From Candidatus Saccharibacteria bacterium UBA6040 (lineage in GTDB: Bacteria > Patescibacteriota > Saccharimonadia > Saccharimonadales > Saccharimonadaceae): a DNA stretch of 64,000 nt. The notes below the pieces were generated by a model. That model did no database searches, had not been told where the DNA came from, and was given only the letters and a program-made list of their open reading frames with translations. Positions 60,951 to 64,000 of this stretch are shown here, in pieces. Both the position numbers and the translations under genes were made by a program. Within the stretch, counting starts at the first letter, position 1. Every line of letters begins with the position of its first letter. Where the stretch lies: positions 302,651 through 366,650 of the forward strand of contig DIZA01000006.1 of the NCBI GenBank assembly GCA_002429245.1. Reading direction: 5' to 3'.

Positions 60951-62949
60951 CAAACGCGCTAAAGAACTACGAGAACTTCTTTCGAAGTTTAGTTACGAAT
61001 ATCATGTTCTTGATCTTCCTTCAGTCAACGATGCAGTCTACGACAGTCTGTTTGGTGAACTGAAATCCATTGAAGCGGAACACCCGGAGTTGATTACTTC
61101 CGATAGTCCAACACAACGAGTAGGTGGCGAACTGCTCGGTGGATTTAAGAAGGTGACGCATAGTTCGCGAATGTTGAGTTTGAATGATGTCTTTGATCGA
61201 GCCGATGTTGAAGCCTGGGTTGTGCGTATGGACAAACTCTTGCCCGGAACGCGACACGAGTTCTTTACGGATATTAAAATGGATGGGCTTGCCTGCGCCT
61301 TGGCCTATCAAGATGGAGTACTGCAACAAGCCGTAACTCGTGGCGATAGTTTCGTGGGTGAAGACGTCACGGCGAATGTTCGGACAATTAAGAATGTTCC
61401 GTTGCGATTACGCGACGCTGAAGGCTTCGAAAAATTTCTCACCGGCAAAACGGAAATTCGTGGCGAGATTGTCATGCTGAAAAAAGATTTCAACGCATTG
61501 AACAAAAAACGACGTGCGGCGGGTGAGCCTGAATTCGCTAATCCGCGAAACTTAGCTGCGGGAACGATTCGCCAACTTGATCCAAAGTTAGTGGCCGCTC
61601 GACCATTATCGTTTCGCGCCTATGACTTACTTCGTGACGAGCCTACGGATGTACCGACCAATATGTTTGCATATGAAGCATTGTCTGCGCTTGGCATTAG
61701 CCGAAACCAGGAGGCGAGTACGTTCACGGATCTTAATGGTGTCATGAAGTTTATCGACGAGTGGAGTGATAAGCGACTCGATCTTCCATTCAATACCGAT
61801 GGGTTAGTCGTGAAAGTAAACGACCGTGCACAGTTTGCAAAACTTGGTGTCGTTGGCAAACAACCCCGCGCTGCCGTTGCCTATAAATATGCTGCCGAAC
61901 AAGCAACGACCATCGTAAAAGATATTGTTATTAGCATTGGACGCACTGGCGCGGCAACGCCCGTCGCTGTGTTTGATCCGGTTGTTGTTGCGGGAACGAC
62001 CGTTCAACATGCAAGTTTGCATAACGCAGATGAGATTGCTCGCCTTGATGTGCGTATCGGCGATACGGCTATTATTTTTAAAGCAGGGGACATTATTCCG
62101 AAGCTTGAAAGCATCGTTTTAGAATTACGACCAAAAGGCGCAAAACCGTTCGATTTTCTAGAAGCGCTAAAACACCAGTATCCAGAACTTTCATTTTACC
62201 GACCGGACGGCGAAGTGGTCTATCGCGTTGAGGGTGTCACCGGTCCATTGCTTTTAACGAAAGCGGTCGAGCATTTTGCATCGAAGGGTGCGCTCGATAT
62301 TGATACATTGGGTGAGAAGAACGTTATTGCGCTAGTTGATGCGGGACTCGTTAAAGATTTAGCAGATATTTATACGGTGACAAAATCACAGCTTCTCGAA
62401 CTTGATCGATTTGCTGATATTTCAGCAGGGAAGTTAGTTGATGCAATTGCAGATAAGAAGACACCATTACTCGAGCGGTTCGTTTATGGGCTTGGGATTC
62501 GTCACGTTGGAACTCAGACGGCGATTGATCTTGTTAATGCGTTTGGGACGCTAGAGAAGCTACAGGCAGCGACGATTGACGAATTGAAAGACATCGATGG
62601 AATTGGTGAAGTTGTCGCAGAAAGTGTGGCTGCATGGTTTGCCGATCCTGATAACGAAGCGTTAATTTTTAAGTTTGCCGAACTTGGCGTCAAGCCCGTC
62701 TTCGAGAAAAAAACGGGGCCACTTACTGGACAAAACTTCGTTGTCACAGGAACGCTCGAAACGTTGTCGCGTGATGAAGCGGCTGATAAGATTCGCACAC
62801 TAGGCGGAACATTCCAATCCGCTGTCGCGAAAGATACGACCTATCTTGTTGCGGGTGGAAAAGTTGGCGGAAGCAAACTGAAAAAAGCCGAAGCCTACGG
62901 GACAAAGATTATTGACGAGCAAGCATTTGTAAAACTTTTGGAGGAATAA
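60928..62949 (+). CDS. ligA: NAD-dependent DNA ligase LigA without zinc-finger cysteines
   Basis: 673 aa. Ia/adenylation domain with the nucleophile Lys in DIKMDGLACAL (about residue 117) and RGEIVMLKKDF, OB fold (SIGRTGAATPVAVFDPVVVAGTTV), HhH domain (GIRHVGTQTAIDLV; IDGIGEVVAESVAAWF) and BRCT domain (about 595-673). In the stretch where LigA normally has four zinc-binding Cys (about residues 400-440) there is none. Essential for Okazaki-fragment joining. Confidence 0.95.
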   Translation: MTMQSQPDKRAKELRELLSKFSYEYHVLDLPSVNDAVYDSLFGELKSIEAEHPELITSDSPTQRVGGELLGGFKKVTHSSRMLSLNDVFDRADVEAWVVRMDKLLPGTRHEFFTDIKMDGLACALAYQDGVLQQAVTRGDSFVGEDVTANVRTIKNVPLRLRDAEGFEKFLTGKTEIRGEIVMLKKDFNALNKKRRAAGEPEFANPRNLAAGTIRQLDPKLVAARPLSFRAYDLLRDEPTDVPTNMFAYEALSALGISRNQEASTFTDLNGVMKFIDEWSDKRLDLPFNTDGLVVKVNDRAQFAKLGVVGKQPRAAVAYKYAAEQATTIVKDIVISIGRTGAATPVAVFDPVVVAGTTVQHASLHNADEIARLDVRIGDTAIIFKAGDIIPKLESIVLELRPKGAKPFDFLEALKHQYPELSFYRPDGEVVYRVEGVTGPLLLTKAVEHFASKGALDIDTLGEKNVIALVDAGLVKDLADIYTVTKSQLLELDRFADISAGKLVDAIADKKTPLLERFVYGLGIRHVGTQTAIDLVNAFGTLEKLQAATIDELKDIDGIGEVVAESVAAWFADPDNEALIFKFAELGVKPVFEKKTGPLTGQNFVVTGTLETLSRDEAADKIRTLGGTFQSAVAKDTTYLVAGGKVGGSKLKKAEAYGTKIIDEQAFVKLLEE

Positions 62950-63341
62950 TGCCAACTTTCATTTTTAATAAACTTATTCGTGACAAATTAAAAGATGAGT
63001 ATATCAAGCTTAGTCACAAAGCGACTTATAAAAAGCTAACAGACGCTGAACTGTTCGAGGCGCTGAAGCAAAAAATTATCGAAGAAGCAAAAGAGATTCC
63101 AGCTGATGGTTCGAGGGAAGATGTTATTGGCGAGCTTGCAGACGTCCAGCAAGTTCTCGACGATATCGCAATCCGTGCCGGTATTACGACTGACGAAATT
63201 ACGAATGCCAAACAAAAAAAATTTGAGAAAAAAGGTGGTTTTAGCGAAGGTCTTTTCGTTGAAAAAGTAGAGTTACATCCTGACGATGAATGGGTCGCTT
63301 ATTACCGTCGTTCACCAGAGAAGTATAAGGAGATTATATGA
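62949..63341 (+). CDS. MazG-like nucleotide pyrophosphohydrolase
   Basis: 130 aa, 1-nt overlap with ligA. N-terminal FNKLIRDKLKDEYIKLS, then KQKIIEEAKEI and EDVIGELADVQQVLDDI (the EExx and ExxD metal-binding pattern of all-alpha NTP pyrophosphatases). Probably a house-cleaning enzyme for aberrant nucleotides. Confidence 0.85.
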   Translation: MPTFIFNKLIRDKLKDEYIKLSHKATYKKLTDAELFEALKQKIIEEAKEIPADGSREDVIGELADVQQVLDDIAIRAGITTDEITNAKQKKFEKKGGFSEGLFVEKVELHPDDEWVAYYRRSPEKYKEII

Positions 63342-63580
63342 GTCAGCCCGAAAATCTTGAAGTTCCACTGATCGAAGCCGGTATTTACGAACACTATAAA
63401 GGCAAACGTTATGAAGTTATAGGTGTTGGTCTTGACTCCGAAACGACCAAACCAGTTGTCGTGTATGTTCCACTTTACGAATTGAACGTTCCATTCTGGG
63501 TACGTCCATATGAAATGTTTTTAGAATTTGTTGATGTCGACGGCACTAAAGTAAGACGATTCGAGAAAATTAGCGAGTAG
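63338..63580 (+). CDS. DUF1653 domain protein
   Basis: 80 aa overlapping the previous gene by 4 nt. Family pattern GIYEHYKGKRYEVIGVGLDS, VVYVPLYE, WVRPYEMFLEFV, RFEKIS. Small beta-barrel protein of unknown role. Confidence 0.9.
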   Translation: MSQPENLEVPLIEAGIYEHYKGKRYEVIGVGLDSETTKPVVVYVPLYELNVPFWVRPYEMFLEFVDVDGTKVRRFEKISE

Positions 63581-63583
63581 GTT

Positions 63584-63943
63584 ATGAACCACCTCCTTCG
63601 TCACGGGAAACGGATCGGCACTGCTATTGTTGGTGGGTTGGTTGTTCTGATCGGATTAGTTTTGATTCCGTATCCAGGGCCAGGCTGGTTAATTGTCTTT
63701 GCAGGGTTTGCGATCCTTGCTACCGAGTTTGAATTTGCAGCTAAGTGGCTGGCGTGGCTAAAATCAAAATATCAGATTTGGGTTTCGTGGCTCAAGCGTC
63801 AGAATATAGTTATACGGATTGCGACCCTTTTGTTTACGGGTTTAGTTATTCTGATGACTATCTACCTTCTAAATACGTTTGGTATCGTGAATCGACTATT
63901 TCACCTCGATCAATCGTGGCTCATCTCTCCGTTTTTTAGGTAA
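63584..63943 (+). CDS. PGPGW-motif transmembrane protein
   Basis: 119 aa, 3 nt after the previous stop. Two to three TM helices with the diagnostic LIPYPGPGWLIVFAGFAIL segment (about residues 27-45) of the PGPGW/TIGR02611 family. Function unknown. Last gene of the ligA operon. Confidence 0.9.
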   Translation: MNHLLRHGKRIGTAIVGGLVVLIGLVLIPYPGPGWLIVFAGFAILATEFEFAAKWLAWLKSKYQIWVSWLKRQNIVIRIATLLFTGLVILMTIYLLNTFGIVNRLFHLDQSWLISPFFR

Positions 63944-63946
63944 AAA

Positions 63947-63977
63947 AATAACCCCTCGCGTAGGAGGGGTTATTTCT
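63947..63977. terminator. Terminator of the ligA operon
   Basis: AATAACCCCTC GCGTAG GAGGGGTTATT: 11-bp perfect stem followed by TCTG; A-run upstream suggests bidirectional action. Confidence 0.85.
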
Positions 63978-64000
63978 GAAACACTGGATTACCAGCTACG

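Noticed and set aside
1..64000. CRISPR arrays or cas genes
   Set aside because: No regularly spaced repeats and no Cas-like proteins seen.
1..64000. UGA recoded to glycine (Gracilibacteria-type code)
   Set aside because: Genes end normally at TGA (for example 29934) and no internal TGA interrupts conserved domains.

Overview
The window looks like chromosome of a Patescibacteria/CPR bacterium, most likely a Saccharibacterium (TM7). This rests on inference from gene content and style: compact genes, many TATAAT/TATACT -10 boxes only about 8-20 nt ahead of the start codon, several type IV prepilin-like proteins with large C-terminal binding domains, a LemA / DUF3137-membrane / HtpX cluster, trehalase, and a LigA with no zinc-finger cysteines. 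UGA, UAG and UAA all act as stops, so this is not the UGA=Gly code of Gracilibacteria.

1-11.2 kb is core: the end of a TrhO-type rhodanese, a membrane-anchored six-hairpin-like surface protein, UvrC, a prepilin with an FN3 domain and three phage-tail-collar repeats, a TM/FN3 protein, Xaa-Pro aminopeptidase, a holin-family membrane protein, SecG and an oligopeptide-binding protein. tRNA-Val and tRNA-Leu(GAG) bracket a foreign-looking cluster (11.3-14.3 kb). Three of its genes carry the same promoter type (TTGCnn-17-CATAAn) and end in elaborate RNA hairpins. 14.5-23.2 kb is core again: a transglutaminase-like protein, TypA/BipA, trehalase, RarA, Ddl, an SPFH protein, tRNA-Phe, a prepilin frame interrupted by UAG at codon 4, and tRNA-Gly.

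23.3-about 45 kb is a composite integrative element starting at tRNA-Gly. It holds two large serine recombinases, each preceded by a tiny ORF, a replication-relaxation protein, a VirD4/TraG-like ATPase, an XRE regulator, a PLD-family protein, a 1525-aa SF1 helicase-nuclease, DUF4238, DUF3892 and DUF7249-like proteins, and a protein with an SSB-like C-terminal tail. It also carries a prepilin fused to an FGE/C-type-lectin domain whose C-terminus matches targets of diversity-generating retroelements; this gene is flanked by 23-bp direct repeats. At 44.16-44.27 kb, directly after a -10 box, is an apparently undescribed structured RNA: a 15-bp closing stem around a pseudoknot, ahead of a small gene whose ribosome-binding site is in a hairpin.

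45.5-51.7 kb is accessory and defence-like: a G5/DUF3761 protein, a PD-(D/E)XK protein with a zinc-ribbon partner, a Shedu (DUF4263) nuclease with a small upstream partner, and a DUF2130 protein. 51.8-64 kb returns to core: a RdgB/HAM1-like pyrophosphatase, a prepilin with a secreted partner, a HAD hydrolase, a GC-rich foreign-looking glycosyltransferase, tRNA-Cys and tRNA-Leu(UAA), LemA, a Tim44/DUF3137 protein, HtpX, LigA, a MazG-like protein, DUF1653 and PGPGW.

Two themes stand out. One is a set of pilins carrying interchangeable binding modules, fitting an epibiont that attaches to a host. The other is a tRNA-anchored mobile and defence region. In addition, tRNA-Gly and tRNA-Cys have altered D-loop/T-loop contact bases.
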